Shown: positions 1-9,972 of the stretch, in pieces
How the letters are laid out: the number at the start of each line of letters is the position of its first letter
Position numbering within the stretch: position 1 is the stretch's first letter
Assembly (NCBI GenBank): GCA_963691835.1
Contig: OY829383.1
Coordinates: 1,550,001 to 1,614,000 of the forward strand
DNA length: 64,000 nucleotides
Origin: G963691835 sp963691835
GTDB taxonomy: Bacteria; Pseudomonadota; Alphaproteobacteria; Thalassobaculales; Thalassobaculaceae
Direction of reading: 5' to 3'
Notes under the pieces: model-generated
What the model saw: only the letters and a program-made list of their open reading frames with translations
Database searches by the model: none
What the model was told of the DNA's origin: nothing
Made by a program: the position numbers and the translations under genes

Positions 1-438
1 AAGCCGAACCGGTGCGCTCCGGCCCAGGAGATCCTCAACCAGAAAGACCCCGTCGTCTCGGCGCTGAACCGCCAGTCTCGCAGCATCCACGGACAGGCGG
101 ATGGGTTCGATCTCGCCCCGCATGAGCCCTCCGGCGGACAGCAGGACCGAGACGTCCGGAGCCGAGAGAAGGACTGCCCCATCGGCGGTTTGAAGCGTCA
201 GGTCATCGGCGGTGATGTCGAACGGACGTTCCCACCCGCGCCAAACCAGTCTCGGTGAAGCCAGATGGACAAACTGGGTGCCGTCGGCGGAGACAAGCGC
301 ACGCTCAATGTAAGGCCGGACGAGATCGAGGGATAACGGGCCTTCGGACAAGCGCCACGCCAAGACCGACGCCGCAATCGCCGCCGCCGCGACCAGAACC
401 AGGACGCCTTCGATCAACCCGACAATCGCGCGCCTCAA
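1..438 (-). CDS. AsmA/YhdP-like protein (DUF3971 type), N-terminal fragment
   Basis: Only the first 146 codons lie in the window; the gene continues beyond base 1. The frame opens at TTG (436-438) behind GGGGTGAGG, and no ATG or GTG lies in frame between that codon and the upstream stop at 478-480. The product starts with a few basic residues and one hydrophobic segment (about residues 5-26), then reads SEGPLSLDLVRPYIERAL, an opening I know from alphaproteobacterial AsmA/YhdP-like proteins with a DUF3971 domain. Members of that family are large inner-membrane-anchored, periplasmic proteins tied to envelope lipid transport. It is divergent from glnE with 23 bases between the starts. The family call is confident; the start codon less so. 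Confidence 0.75.
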   Translation of the reverse strand, partial: MRRAIVGLIEGVLVLVAAAAIAASVLAWRLSEGPLSLDLVRPYIERALVSADGTQFVHLASPRLVWRGWERPFDITADDLTLQTADGAVLLSAPDVSVLLSAGGLMRGEIEPIRLSVDAARLAVQRRDDGVFLVEDLLGRSAPVRL

Positions 439-461
439 CGCCTCACCCCGAGCGCTGATGC

Positions 462-3400
462 TTGACGAGGGCGGAAATCAGGATGAGAACCGGTGCTCCA
501 ACCGGGAAATGGGGGCTGAGAGTGACCGACTGGGTCAAGGACGCACCCGTTGTCGACGACGACGACGCGGTCGCTGTCGGATTTGAACGTTGGCGCGAGC
601 GCGCTGCCGAACGGGAAGACGCGGCCGCCATCACCGTGGGCGAGCATTCCGATGTCAGGGGTCTTCTCGCGGGAGTTTTCTGCCACAGCCCGTATCTCAC
701 AAACCTGATGCTCCGCGATCAGGAAGCGACCGTCCGCCTGCTCCGAGACGGACCGGACGCCGCCTTTGCATCTTCGCTCGATATGGTGACGTCCGTCGAC
801 TGGCAAAACACTGAATTGTCGGCGGTAATGGAAACGCTTCGGAAAGCGAAGCGTCAGGCAGCCGTTGCGATTGCCTTTGCCGATATCGGCGGGGCCTGGC
901 CGTTGGAAAAGATCACCGGCGCCCTAACCCGGCTCGCGGACGAGGCGGTTGGATGCGCCTGGCGTTTCGCGCTTCACGAGCAGATCCGGGCCGGGCGGCT
1001 TCCCGGCGCCAATACCACACCCGGGTCCGAGGCGGCGGACGATCCGCTTACCGGCTCCGGTCTCATCTGTCTCGCCATGGGGAAGATGGGCGCACGGGAA
1101 CTCAACTACTCCAGCGATATCGATCTGGTTGTTTTCTACGACGATGAGAACCCGGCCTACGCGGAGATGCTTGAGCTACAGAAAGTGTTCGTCAGGGCAA
1201 CCAAACGCATGGTTCAGATCTTGGAGGAACGGACCCGGGACGGGTACGTCTTCCGGACGGATCTGCGTCTCCGCCCGGATGCGGCTGCCACGCCGGTTGC
1301 GGTCTCTTTGTCGGCCGCGGAAGTTTACTACGAAAGCCTGGGTCAGAACTGGGAACGCGCGGCCCTGATCAAGGCGAGGCCTGTGGGCTGCGATTTCGAA
1401 GCCGCGGACGGCTTCCTGGCGCGGCTGCGGCCCTTCATCTGGCGGAAGCACCTGGACTTCGCGTCGATCCGCGACATCCACTCGATCAAGCGCCAGATCG
1501 CCACCCACAAGGGCGGACATGACATCAAGGTCCTGGGGCACGACGTGAAACTTGGACGCGGCGGTATTCGGGAAATCGAGTTCTTCGCCCAGACCCAACA
1601 GCTCATCTGGGGCGGACGGGACGCCCGGCTGCGGGTTCGTCCGACCAAGGCCGCGCTGGATGCGCTGATTGAGGCCGGTCGGATCACCCAGCCGGTCGCC
1701 GATGATCTGATGGCCTGCTACCGGCTGTTGCGCCGGATCGAGCATCGGCTGCAGATGATCGGCGATGTGCAGACCCACACCATCCCGGAGGATCCGGACG
1801 CGTTCGGACGGCTTGCGCGCTTCCTCGGCTATGAGGACCCCGAAACGCTGGGTGCCGAGATTGTGGCCTGCCTGGAGACCGTGACCGCGCACTACGCCGA
1901 GCTGTTCGAGGACGATGCGCCGTTGACGATCCAGGCGGGGCCTGTCCCTGGCAACCTGGTCTTCACGGGCGTGGAAGACGATCCGGCGACTCTCGAGACT
2001 ATCGCAGGCCTTGGTTTCGAGACACCGGCGGCGGTCGCAGCCCGGATCCGGGCCTGGCATCACGGCCGCTACAGAGCGACGCGGAGCGAACGGGCGCGTC
2101 AAATCCTGACGGAGATCACCCCCGCCCTGCTCGCCGCGTTCGGCCGGGGCAGTGCCGCCGATGATGCTTTCCGCCGGTTCGACCTGTTCCTTGAGCGGCT
2201 GCCCGCAGGCGTCCAGATCTTTTCCCTGTTCCACGCAAACCCGAAGCTCCTCGACGCGTTGGCGGAGATCTTCGGCATGGCGCCGTCGCTCGCATTGCAG
2301 CTCGGTCTGATGCCGTCCCTGCTGGAAGGCATGTTGACCCATGACCTCGACGCCGCACTGCCGGACGGCGACGTGCTTGAAGAAGAGCTGGCGCGGGACC
2401 TGGAACGTGCCCGGGTCTATGAGGACGCGCTCGACTATGCCCGCCGCTGGATCAACGATCGCCGATTCCAGGTCGGCGTTCAGGCACTTCGCGGTGTCGT
2501 GGACGCGGAGCGGGCAGGGCGGAACCTTTCCGACATTGCCGACATCGCGATCCGGCAGCTCCTGCCCCGTGCCGCCCGGGAGTTTGCCCAGCGTCATGGA
2601 CGGATCGCGGAGGCCGAGGAGGACGGCGTCGCCGTGGTCGCGCTGGGTAAACTGGGAGGGCGGGAGCTCACCGCTGGCTCGGATCTGGATCTCCTGTTTC
2701 TCTACGACGTGCCGATCACGGCAGAGTCGGATGGGGGGAAGAGCCTGTCCGCCGGCCCCTACTTCGTTCGTCTCGGTCAACGCCTGCTTGCGGCATTGAC
2801 CGCAAAGACGGCTGAGGGCGGACTCTTCGACGTGGACATGCGGCTCCGCCCCACCGGTAACAAAGGGCCGTTGGCCGTCTCGCTCGACAGATTTATGCGC
2901 TACCACGCCGACGACGCCTGGACGTGGGAGCGTATGGCCCTGACACGGGCGCGGGTTGTTGCGGGTCCGCCAGCGCTTGCGGAAAGGGTGGAAAGGGCGA
3001 TCCGGGACATCCTGTCCACGCCCCGGGATCCGGATCTGCTGCTTCGGGACGTTGCGTCCATGCGGGACCGCATGGGCAAAGAACATCGGATCTTGAGCCC
3101 GTGGAGCATCAAACACTGGCGCGGCGGGCTCGTGGATATCGAGTTTATTGCCCAATACCTCTTGCTGCGCCACAGCGCGGAAAGCCCCGATTTGATGACC
3201 GGCAACACGGTTACCGCCCTGCGCAGTCTGGCCCAAGCGGGGCATCTGGAAGCAGAAGCTGCGGAGGATCTTGCGCAGGCGGCCACGGTCTTCCGGAACC
3301 TTCAAGCCGTGCTAAGGCTTACGGTCAGCGAGCCGTTCGAGCCCGATGCCGCGTCCGATGCCCTCAAATTGCGGCTGGCAGCCGCCTGCGGGGCGGTTGA

Positions 3401-3527
3401 CTTCGAGGCTTTGGAGAAAGATATCAGCGCTCTCAGAACACGCGTTCGAGAGCATTGGGACCGGCTGATCGCCAACCCCGCCGCAGCGCTGGCGGATAAA
3501 ACCGACACTTCTGGTGAAGAGGATTGA
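462..3527 (+). CDS. glnE: Bifunctional glutamine synthetase adenylyltransferase / adenylyl-removing enzyme GlnE
   Basis: GlnE adds AMP to, and phosphorolytically removes it from, the regulatory tyrosine of glutamine synthetase, under PII control. The protein is about 1021 residues, near the family length of 950-1000. It carries two nucleotidyltransferase domains: YSSDIDLVVFYD (about residues 215-226, removing half) and GSDLDLLFLYD (about 738-748, adding half), each followed by helical domains with the RLRP motif that binds GS (FRTDLRLRPDAAAT and FDVDMRLRPTG). The longest frame uses TTG 462; ATG 483 is an alternative behind a GGGCGG stretch. bcp follows 5 bases after the stop, so both are probably co-transcribed, an arrangement I associate with alphaproteobacteria. 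Confidence 0.97.
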   Translation: MTRAEIRMRTGAPTGKWGLRVTDWVKDAPVVDDDDAVAVGFERWRERAAEREDAAAITVGEHSDVRGLLAGVFCHSPYLTNLMLRDQEATVRLLRDGPDAAFASSLDMVTSVDWQNTELSAVMETLRKAKRQAAVAIAFADIGGAWPLEKITGALTRLADEAVGCAWRFALHEQIRAGRLPGANTTPGSEAADDPLTGSGLICLAMGKMGARELNYSSDIDLVVFYDDENPAYAEMLELQKVFVRATKRMVQILEERTRDGYVFRTDLRLRPDAAATPVAVSLSAAEVYYESLGQNWERAALIKARPVGCDFEAADGFLARLRPFIWRKHLDFASIRDIHSIKRQIATHKGGHDIKVLGHDVKLGRGGIREIEFFAQTQQLIWGGRDARLRVRPTKAALDALIEAGRITQPVADDLMACYRLLRRIEHRLQMIGDVQTHTIPEDPDAFGRLARFLGYEDPETLGAEIVACLETVTAHYAELFEDDAPLTIQAGPVPGNLVFTGVEDDPATLETIAGLGFETPAAVAARIRAWHHGRYRATRSERARQILTEITPALLAAFGRGSAADDAFRRFDLFLERLPAGVQIFSLFHANPKLLDALAEIFGMAPSLALQLGLMPSLLEGMLTHDLDAALPDGDVLEEELARDLERARVYEDALDYARRWINDRRFQVGVQALRGVVDAERAGRNLSDIADIAIRQLLPRAAREFAQRHGRIAEAEEDGVAVVALGKLGGRELTAGSDLDLLFLYDVPITAESDGGKSLSAGPYFVRLGQRLLAALTAKTAEGGLFDVDMRLRPTGNKGPLAVSLDRFMRYHADDAWTWERMALTRARVVAGPPALAERVERAIRDILSTPRDPDLLLRDVASMRDRMGKEHRILSPWSIKHWRGGLVDIEFIAQYLLLRHSAESPDLMTGNTVTALRSLAQAGHLEAEAAEDLAQAATVFRNLQAVLRLTVSEPFEPDAASDALKLRLAAACGAVDFEALEKDISALRTRVREHWDRLIANPAAALADKTDTSGEED

Positions 3528-3532
3528 GGATT

Positions 3533-3997
<465 letters not shown>

Positions 3998-4028
3998 CCA
4001 GACCCGACCCTGGAAGCATACTGGATAG

Positions 4029-4058
4029 GCGGGCATTTCCTTATTCGGGAATGCCCGC
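4029..4058. terminator. Convergent stem-loop between bcp and the TolB/TPR regulator
   Basis: GCGGGCATTTCC (4029-4040) and GGGAATGCCCGC (4047-4058) form a 12-pair stem with one G-T wobble and a six-base loop. It lies 31 bases after the bcp stop and overlaps the last codons of the gene on the other strand, so it probably ends transcription from both sides. There is no long T-run, so efficiency is uncertain. Confidence 0.6.
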
Positions 4059-5687
4059 TCCTCTCAGTGCGGATGCCATCTCCTGACCGGCCGGGAACGC
4101 GGCCGCCGGATGTCTGCGCAGATAACCGGACACTGTGAAGCCCGGTTGCCGAACCAACAGCGCCCTCGCAGCCGCGCGCGCCTCCTCGTCACGGCCAAGC
4201 CGCTGGAGTACCGCCGCACGTACCCGGTAGGTCGAGGCCAGACGGCGGTCTCCCTCAAGCGAGGCGTTGACCAGGTCCAGCGCCTTGTAGTCATTCCCTT
4301 GCGCAAAGTGCGCTGTCGCGCTCAAAGACTGGAAGAAGGGCTTGAACGGATCCATTGGGGACAGCCGGCGGGCCCAATCCACGTGACTGACCGCCATATC
4401 GCTGTCGCCCGTGAAAGCATGGAGAGCGCCCTTCAACAGCCACGCGAAGGGCTGGTTGGGATCCGTGTCCAGAGCATCGGCATAGCGGGTCAACGCAGCT
4501 TCCCATCGCCGCAGGAGAGTGCCCTGCACAAATCCGTCGATCGTGCGGCAGAAAGCGTTCTGCGGGTCCAGCGAGACGGCTCTCTTGGCCAGACTCTCGG
4601 CGCGGGCGGTATCTGCGGCGCGATCGGGGCTCCAGCCGTTGAAGACACTCAGGACATACCATTTGGCAAGCCAAGCATGGACTTCCCCGTTGCGGGGAGA
4701 CCGCCGTGCCGCTTCTTCGAACAACGAACGGGAGCGGGCGAATCCCGCCATGGTGGGCTGATGCATCAATCCGATGCCGCTCAACAACAGCCTATGGTCA
4801 TCGAGACACGTTGGTCGGCAGCGCCATGAGACCGCCGCCGAATCCTGGATTAACGCCAGAGCGATCGACTGGCCCATTTCAACCGTAAGCTCGGTATTCA
4901 GGCCAATCATCTCTTCAAGCCGTCCGACAAACCGGCGGGTGACGAGAACGCGGCCACTGCTGGTGTCGCACAGGTCGACGTCCACAAGGATCTTGTCGGC
5001 CACCGGCCGGACGCTCCCCGTCACGCAGTAGTCAACCGACAGATTCCGGCGAACATCGGATAGAACCAGGTCCTGCGACGCCATCTCCCGACAGGATAGA
5101 TGCGAGATGACGGACAGAAGGGACGACCGTGTAAGGAATCGCGAGACATCCGCTGCGAGCCAGTCTCCGATCCCGCGATGATCTGTGCCCCCAAGAACAA
5201 ACTGAAACGGCAGGATGGCAATCGATGGCCGGAGGTCCGAGCAAGGTCCCGCATCGGTGCTGGCGAGTGTTTGAGCAGCAACGGCCGGCTCGCGCCTCAT
5301 GGCGTCGACCCAGCGCGTGAAAGCCGGCTCCCGAACCGTGACACCATCGAGAAAGGGACCCCGGCTGGAATCCCCGATCAAACGGACCGCGGAGAAGCGC
5401 AACGTCACATCGGAGTGCGACGTCAGTATCACCTGCTCGAACAAAGGACCAAGGCACTTGCGGATGTCGCTTAGCGCCCTTCTGAGGCTTTGCCGACCCC
5501 CGTCGAAGCTGGATTTCCCCCACAGCATTTCTTGGAGGTAGGCGCGGGTGCGGACACCGGAGGGGGCGGTCGCCAACAACGCGAAAAGCGCCCGGTGCTT
5601 GTTGCCTGTGATGGTGAGGGGTGATGATCCGGTGGTTCTGACAAAACATGGCCCGAAGAGAGCGATCTCCAGAGTTTCCGCATTCAC
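4041..5687 (-). CDS. Transcriptional regulator: winged-helix (SARP/OmpR-like) + TolB-like + TPR domains
   Basis: The 548-residue product has three parts. Residues 1-110 resemble the winged-helix DNA-binding domain of SARP/OmpR-type activators (LALLAT..., LWG, RQSLRRALSDIRK). Residues about 155-285 form the TolB-like/adenylate-cyclase-associated region, recognised by RPSIAILPF, GDWLAADVSRFL and DYCVTGSVR. The remainder is TPR-like helices (SLAKRAVSLDPQN, ALTRYADALDTDPN). Proteins of this build act as soluble sensor-regulators, usually of unknown signal. GTG 5685-5687 is chosen because AGGAGA lies seven bases upstream; a TTG directly before it is possible, and the longer frame to 5753 has no ribosome site. 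No neighbouring target is obvious. The promoter side is unusually AT-rich. Confidence 0.8.
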   Translation of the reverse strand: MNAETLEIALFGPCFVRTTGSSPLTITGNKHRALFALLATAPSGVRTRAYLQEMLWGKSSFDGGRQSLRRALSDIRKCLGPLFEQVILTSHSDVTLRFSAVRLIGDSSRGPFLDGVTVREPAFTRWVDAMRREPAVAAQTLASTDAGPCSDLRPSIAILPFQFVLGGTDHRGIGDWLAADVSRFLTRSSLLSVISHLSCREMASQDLVLSDVRRNLSVDYCVTGSVRPVADKILVDVDLCDTSSGRVLVTRRFVGRLEEMIGLNTELTVEMGQSIALALIQDSAAVSWRCRPTCLDDHRLLLSGIGLMHQPTMAGFARSRSLFEEAARRSPRNGEVHAWLAKWYVLSVFNGWSPDRAADTARAESLAKRAVSLDPQNAFCRTIDGFVQGTLLRRWEAALTRYADALDTDPNQPFAWLLKGALHAFTGDSDMAVSHVDWARRLSPMDPFKPFFQSLSATAHFAQGNDYKALDLVNASLEGDRRLASTYRVRAAVLQRLGRDEEARAAARALLVRQPGFTVSGYLRRHPAAAFPAGQEMASALRGAGIPE

Positions 5688-5933
5688 CAAGCGTTCTCCT
5701 TCGTATTGGCAATCGCCGTGGCTTAGACACGCTGAGTCACCCGGCGATCCCAAGCCCGCGTCAGCCTTAGTGCATCATTGCCGACCAGCATTCCTATGAA
5801 AAGAAAAACTGCATAACCAATTATCGAAAAAGAGAGTTGGATTTTTCATTCATACTAAAAATTTAGGGCTGGAGTGTTTTCTCCAGCCCCTATTGAGTAT
5901 TACGGTGTGTGGTGTTTCTGATGCCCGCACCTC
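5688..5933. other. AT-rich intergenic stretch with promoter side of the regulator
   Basis: About 245 bases without a supported gene. Bases 5785-5865 are strikingly AT-rich for this genome and lie upstream of the regulator gene (minus strand), where a promoter is expected, but I could not fix a convincing -35/-10 pair. The right-hand end holds the terminator of the MmgE/PrpD gene, listed separately. Confidence 0.5.
5866..5889 (-). terminator. Rho-independent terminator of the MmgE/PrpD gene
   Basis: GGGCTGGAG (5866-5874) and CTCCAGCCC (5881-5889) form a perfect 9-pair stem with a six-base loop. Read on the minus strand it is followed by TAAATTTTTAG, a T-rich tail, 45 bases after the stop of the MmgE/PrpD gene. 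Confidence 0.85.
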
Positions 5934-7298
5934 TTACACCGGGCTAAGCGGGTTGCCGGACTGCGTTAGCGCGCATGTCTTGAGTTGATGGGTCAACCCT
6001 TCACCCAACACCGGGAGAACCAAAGCATCGAACTTCGCAGACAGCTTCTTCTCCTGGAGATCAAGGTCGGTCGCGGGAACGGCGACATCATGCACCCTCG
6101 GCAAGACCCGACCGTCGGACAGGGTCACAACGACCTCAGCCTGTGCCGCCATGGTCCGGGCAACCGACAGCGGCTCCACCGTTACTCTACGCCGAAGATC
6201 AATCTGGCCCTTGTCGTTGGCATTGGCGTCCGAGTACGAGTCGATACCAGCCGTATCCATGCCCATCAAAGCCATCGCCGCGGTGTGACGCAGGCTGAAC
6301 TTGATCTCCAAACCCGTAGTCGGATCCGGAATGTTGCAGACCTTGAGATTGCTTTCCGCCACGCGGAGGCGCACGCCTTCCACGTCTTCCGGAACGAAGC
6401 CGTGTTCCCGCCGCAGGGCATCACATGCCTCGATCGCGGAGTGGGTCATGTAGCAGGCCGCGTGATACTTGAAGAGGTTCTGCTCAATGAAGAACGGGTC
6501 CTCCGCCTGGCGGGTAACCGCTTCGATGGCATGATCGGGTGCTTGGGTATCCCAGAACCCCTGATCGCATTCCAAAGCATCCAGGCGGGAGACGAACCCC
6601 CGGGCCGCGGTCCGTGCCGCGAGATAGCCGGACTGCGCCGCCCGGCCCGCGTGGAGCGGCTTGCACATGGTTCCGAACATGGACTTGAGGCCTGCCGCCA
6701 TGGTGGCAGTGGTCCCCAATGCATAGGCGGTCTTCTCCGCATCCAGGCCCAACAAAGCGGACACCCCGGCCGCTGCCCCGAAGGCGCCCACGGTCGCGGT
6801 CGCGTGCCAGCCTTTGTCGTAGTGGGCGTCGCCGGTCATCTTGCCGACGAGACATCCCGCTTCGTAGCCGATGACGAACGCGGCGAGGGCGTCCTCCAGC
6901 GGCCGACCCTCGACCGCCGCCGCGGTCAGCACGGCGGGCATGATGGCCACTGTCGGGTGGCCATGCAGCGTCCGGTTCACGTCGTCGAAGTCCAGCGCGT
7001 GTCCCGCCGTTCCATTCACCAGGATGGCCCAGCTCGGGGTCAACTTCTCTGACCGGCCCAGCAAAGGGATGCGTCCCGTCGCTTCATCTGCCAAGGCTTC
7101 AGCGACGAGAATCTCGACAAGAGGATCGTGCGCGCCGGGGATGGTGACCGCCAGCCAATCCAGTAGGCAATGGCGCGCCCATCGGATCTGAACCGGTCCA
7201 ATATCCGAGAGTTCGGTACCGGCGACCCACTGCGCGATGTCCATGGTTGGACCAAGGGCCGCGGTTTGTCCGTCATTGGTCGCGTGTGTTCCGGCCAT
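5934..7298 (-). CDS. MmgE/PrpD family protein (2-methylcitrate dehydratase-like)
   Basis: The 454-residue product shows the MmgE/PrpD fold signatures: LDWLAVTIPGA, NGTAGHALDFDD (about residues 97-108), HPTVAIMPAVLTAA, GCLVGKMTG, GWHATATVGAFGAAA and KPLHAGRAAQSG. Family members dehydrate 2-methylcitrate or decarboxylate cis-aconitate, among other substrates; sequence alone does not say which here. No prpB or prpC lies nearby, so propionate catabolism is not supported. ATG 7298 is chosen for the GGGAGAGGGAGG ribosome site just upstream. It is divergent from an MFS carrier and near a DapA-like lyase, which together suggests uptake and breakdown of an organic acid. Confidence 0.85.
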   Translation of the reverse strand: MAGTHATNDGQTAALGPTMDIAQWVAGTELSDIGPVQIRWARHCLLDWLAVTIPGAHDPLVEILVAEALADEATGRIPLLGRSEKLTPSWAILVNGTAGHALDFDDVNRTLHGHPTVAIMPAVLTAAAVEGRPLEDALAAFVIGYEAGCLVGKMTGDAHYDKGWHATATVGAFGAAAGVSALLGLDAEKTAYALGTTATMAAGLKSMFGTMCKPLHAGRAAQSGYLAARTAARGFVSRLDALECDQGFWDTQAPDHAIEAVTRQAEDPFFIEQNLFKYHAACYMTHSAIEACDALRREHGFVPEDVEGVRLRVAESNLKVCNIPDPTTGLEIKFSLRHTAAMALMGMDTAGIDSYSDANANDKGQIDLRRRVTVEPLSVARTMAAQAEVVVTLSDGRVLPRVHDVAVPATDLDLQEKKLSAKFDALVLPVLGEGLTHQLKTCALTQSGNPLSPV

Positions 7299-7536
7299 GG
7301 TCAGAGCCTCCCTCTCCCAGACTGTCGGATTTCCCCAAGTTTGCCTCCGGTCGCCACCCGATGACCAGTCTGAAGAGCGGACTAGGGAGAAACGAGGGTC
7401 CGCGCCTATAGTCCAAGGCCTCTCCACGGACCGATCAAGACGTCCCGAATGACCCGACACAAAAAGACGATCGTCCCGAGGGCCAGGATAGTCTTGGCTC
7501 TTCCTCTCAGTTTGGCCCGTGGCCGGTGAGCGCCTC

Positions 7537-8808
7537 GTGAAGGGCCTCCCCGGGTATCTGGCAACACGCTCCCCCGTCTATTACGGCTGGGTGGTCCTGG
7601 CCTGCGTCTGTTGCGCGGGCTTCGCGCGCCAGGGACCGGCGGTGGCGACCTTGTCGATCTTCATCGACCCGATGACGACCGAGTTCGGATGGTCCCGCGC
7701 CTCGATCTCTGGCGCGGTCTCCCTCGGGGGATTGCTGGCGGCGGTCACGTCTCCGTTTCTTGGGCCGCTGGTGGACCGGCACGGGGCCCGGGCGATGCTG
7801 TGCTGGGCAGTTGCCCTTACGGGCGGAGCATCCTTGCTGCTGTCGGGGACCCAATCTCTCTTGATGTTCTACGTGTTGTTCTGTCTCGCCCGCATGAACT
7901 TCGCGGGGCCGTTCGATCTCGGCATCTATGGGGCGATCAACAGTTGGTTCGTCGCCCGGCGGCCGATCGCCACCTCGGTCGCAACGCTGGCTATGATGGT
8001 TGGACTCACCGCCATGCCGCTGATCGCGCACGCCGCCATTGCCGCGGATGGGTGGCGCACGGGATGGATCGCGGTGGGGCTGACGGTTTTGTTGATGGGC
8101 TTCCTGCCCACCTGGTTCCTGATGGCCAAGAGTCCCGAGGACCTGGGCCTGCCTGTCGACCCCGTGGAAGCCAAGACAGCCGATGGGTCCGGGACAGACA
8201 ACCGTTCGGCCTTCGTCGAAGGAAACTTTACCCGGCCGCAGGCAATGCGGACGTCCGCCTTCTGGCTTCTCTCGTTCTACACGTTCATCGTCTATCCGGT
8301 GCAGGCGGGGGTCAGCCTTCATCAGGCGCCACATCTGATTGAGCGGGGCCTCGACCCCGGCACGGCGGCCCTGATCGTGGGCACCTTTTCCGCCGTCTCG
8401 GGCCTGTGCGGGTTTCTGGTCGGCCCCATCGTGCGGAAGGTCGGGGTGCGAGCCTCCCTGGTCGCGACGGGCTTCTTCATGGGGGCGGGCAGCCTCGGCA
8501 TGATCGGCGTGGACGGCCCGCTGATGGGCTACGTCTCGGCAGCGGTGTTCGGCACGGGGATCGGCGGGCTGCTGACCGTGCTGCCGATCGCCTGGGCGGA
8601 CACTTTCGGACGGAAAAGCTTCGGCGCCATCCGGGGGGTCGCCCTTACCGTCCAGGTGACGGGGCAGGCCGTGGGTCCGGTTCTCTCGGGTGTGCTGTGG
8701 GACCTGACCGGGGACTACACCCTGTCACTGGAAGTGTTCGGCGCCTTCGCGGCGGCCGGGACGCTCGCCATCCTCTTCCTGCGCGCCCCGAAGCCGGTCG
8801 TGGCTTAA
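7537..8808 (+). CDS. MFS transporter (oxalate/formate-antiporter-like subgroup)
   Basis: About 423 residues with twelve predicted membrane segments and a central hydrophilic loop (about residues 195-225). The start PVYYGWVVLACVC, the motif LGPLVDRHGARAM between segments 2 and 3, and SPEDLGLPVD in the loop are typical of the OFA-like/monocarboxylate MFS group that moves small organic acids. GTG 7537 has GGTGAG six bases upstream; GTG 7519 is an alternative. The 238-base gap to the divergent MmgE/PrpD gene should hold both promoters. The gene converges on the DapA-like lyase with 24 bases between stops. The substrate cannot be read from the sequence. Confidence 0.85.
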   Translation: MKGLPGYLATRSPVYYGWVVLACVCCAGFARQGPAVATLSIFIDPMTTEFGWSRASISGAVSLGGLLAAVTSPFLGPLVDRHGARAMLCWAVALTGGASLLLSGTQSLLMFYVLFCLARMNFAGPFDLGIYGAINSWFVARRPIATSVATLAMMVGLTAMPLIAHAAIAADGWRTGWIAVGLTVLLMGFLPTWFLMAKSPEDLGLPVDPVEAKTADGSGTDNRSAFVEGNFTRPQAMRTSAFWLLSFYTFIVYPVQAGVSLHQAPHLIERGLDPGTAALIVGTFSAVSGLCGFLVGPIVRKVGVRASLVATGFFMGAGSLGMIGVDGPLMGYVSAAVFGTGIGGLLTVLPIAWADTFGRKSFGAIRGVALTVQVTGQAVGPVLSGVLWDLTGDYTLSLEVFGAFAAAGTLAILFLRAPKPVVA

Positions 8809-8832
8809 AGCAGCGACTACCGGCTCACAGCC

Positions 8833-9795
8833 TTAGGCGACGTTGGCGTAGACCGTCTCCGGCGTCAGCCCGGCGGCATCCATCGCGGCGGCGATCTTGC
8901 GGATCTCGGCCTCTGGCAATTTCATCAACGGCGGCCGGACATGCGCGGCCGGGATGCGGCCGAGATGAACCAGCGCCTCTTTCATGCGGTTGTGCATGTC
9001 GAGGAACGGCGGATCGTAGAACGCCCGCGTGGTCGGGTAGAGTCGGTCGGCAATTGCTTTCGCACCCGCCATATCGCCCGCCTGAACCGCCCGGAACAGA
9101 GCGACCTGAAGATCGGCGACGACACTGCCCGCCCCGGACAGCACCCCGTCGCACCCCAGAACGAGGGAGGGAAAAAGCCAAGAGCTGTGGGTCGACAGGA
9201 CGGAGACCCGGCGGCTCAGCCCATGCAGGTCCCGGATCTGCTGCTCATGCTGCTTGGTGTCGTTGCACCAGTCCTTGATCGCGCGGACCGACGGCACCCG
9301 CTCACAAATCTGGACGAGCGTGTCGATGGGGTAGCCCACCCCGCTCACCAACGGATACTGAAACAGGATGATCGGCAAATCCGTGGCGGTGGCGATCGTC
9401 TCCACATGCGCGATCGCCATTTCGGGACGCAGGGCACCCCCCATGGCCAAGGTGTTCGAGGGGAAGACCAGCAATGCGGACGCCCCGCCCGCCTCCGCCC
9501 GCCGGGCGATGTCCGCGGCGAGGTGCGAGCCGTCGGCGTAGACCCCGTGGACGACCGGAACCGACGCCCCGACCTCATCCATCGTGATGTCCATCACCCG
9601 GCTCTGCTCCTCGATGGTGCAGGTCGCCACCTCGGTCGCATGGGCGTTCACGGTGATGGCGGAGATCCCATCCACCCCCGCCACGTCGCGAAGATGGCTC
9701 CGGAACGATGGCTCATCGATCGAGAGATCCGCATGGAACGGCAGAAGAACGGCCGGGATCACCCCCCTGGGCTCAAACGGCAAACGTTCTGGCAT
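8833..9795 (-). CDS. Dihydrodipicolinate synthase / N-acetylneuraminate lyase family aldolase
   Basis: The 320-residue class I aldolase has the family TIM-barrel with the Schiff-base lysine in VRAIKDW (Lys174) and the proton-relay tyrosine in FQYPLVSG (Tyr147). The substrate carboxylate loop, normally G-T/S-T-G-E, reads NAHATE (residues 50-55), so a true DapA role is unlikely; a retro-aldolase or a dehydratase on a 2-keto acid is more probable. ATG 9795 has GGAGGGAGG upstream. With the MFS carrier and the MmgE/PrpD protein it looks like part of a small-acid catabolic set. Confidence 0.85.
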   Translation of the reverse strand: MPERLPFEPRGVIPAVLLPFHADLSIDEPSFRSHLRDVAGVDGISAITVNAHATEVATCTIEEQSRVMDITMDEVGASVPVVHGVYADGSHLAADIARRAEAGGASALLVFPSNTLAMGGALRPEMAIAHVETIATATDLPIILFQYPLVSGVGYPIDTLVQICERVPSVRAIKDWCNDTKQHEQQIRDLHGLSRRVSVLSTHSSWLFPSLVLGCDGVLSGAGSVVADLQVALFRAVQAGDMAGAKAIADRLYPTTRAFYDPPFLDMHNRMKEALVHLGRIPAAHVRPPLMKLPEAEIRKIAAAMDAAGLTPETVYANVA

Positions 9796-9972
9796 GACGG
9801 CCTCCCTCCAGTTCGTTTGGCTTGAGGAACAATGGTAGGGCTTAAGGGACGGGGTGACAAATTGGGTCAATGTCCAGTGGGCCGGATCACGGCAGCTTCC
9901 CATCCACCCACTTTTTCTCGCCATAAAATTGTTCTTCTATATGTCTATCAGACTGGGGGCTCAGAGTTCATA

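Noticed and set aside
1176..3305. Minus-strand open frame of 709 codons across glnE
   Set aside because: It is antisense to an unambiguous glnE, has no recognisable domain, and is the usual third-position GC shadow.
5934..7298. prpD of the 2-methylcitrate cycle
   Set aside because: No prpB, prpC or acnD nearby, and the family has many other substrates; kept as MmgE/PrpD without a gene symbol.
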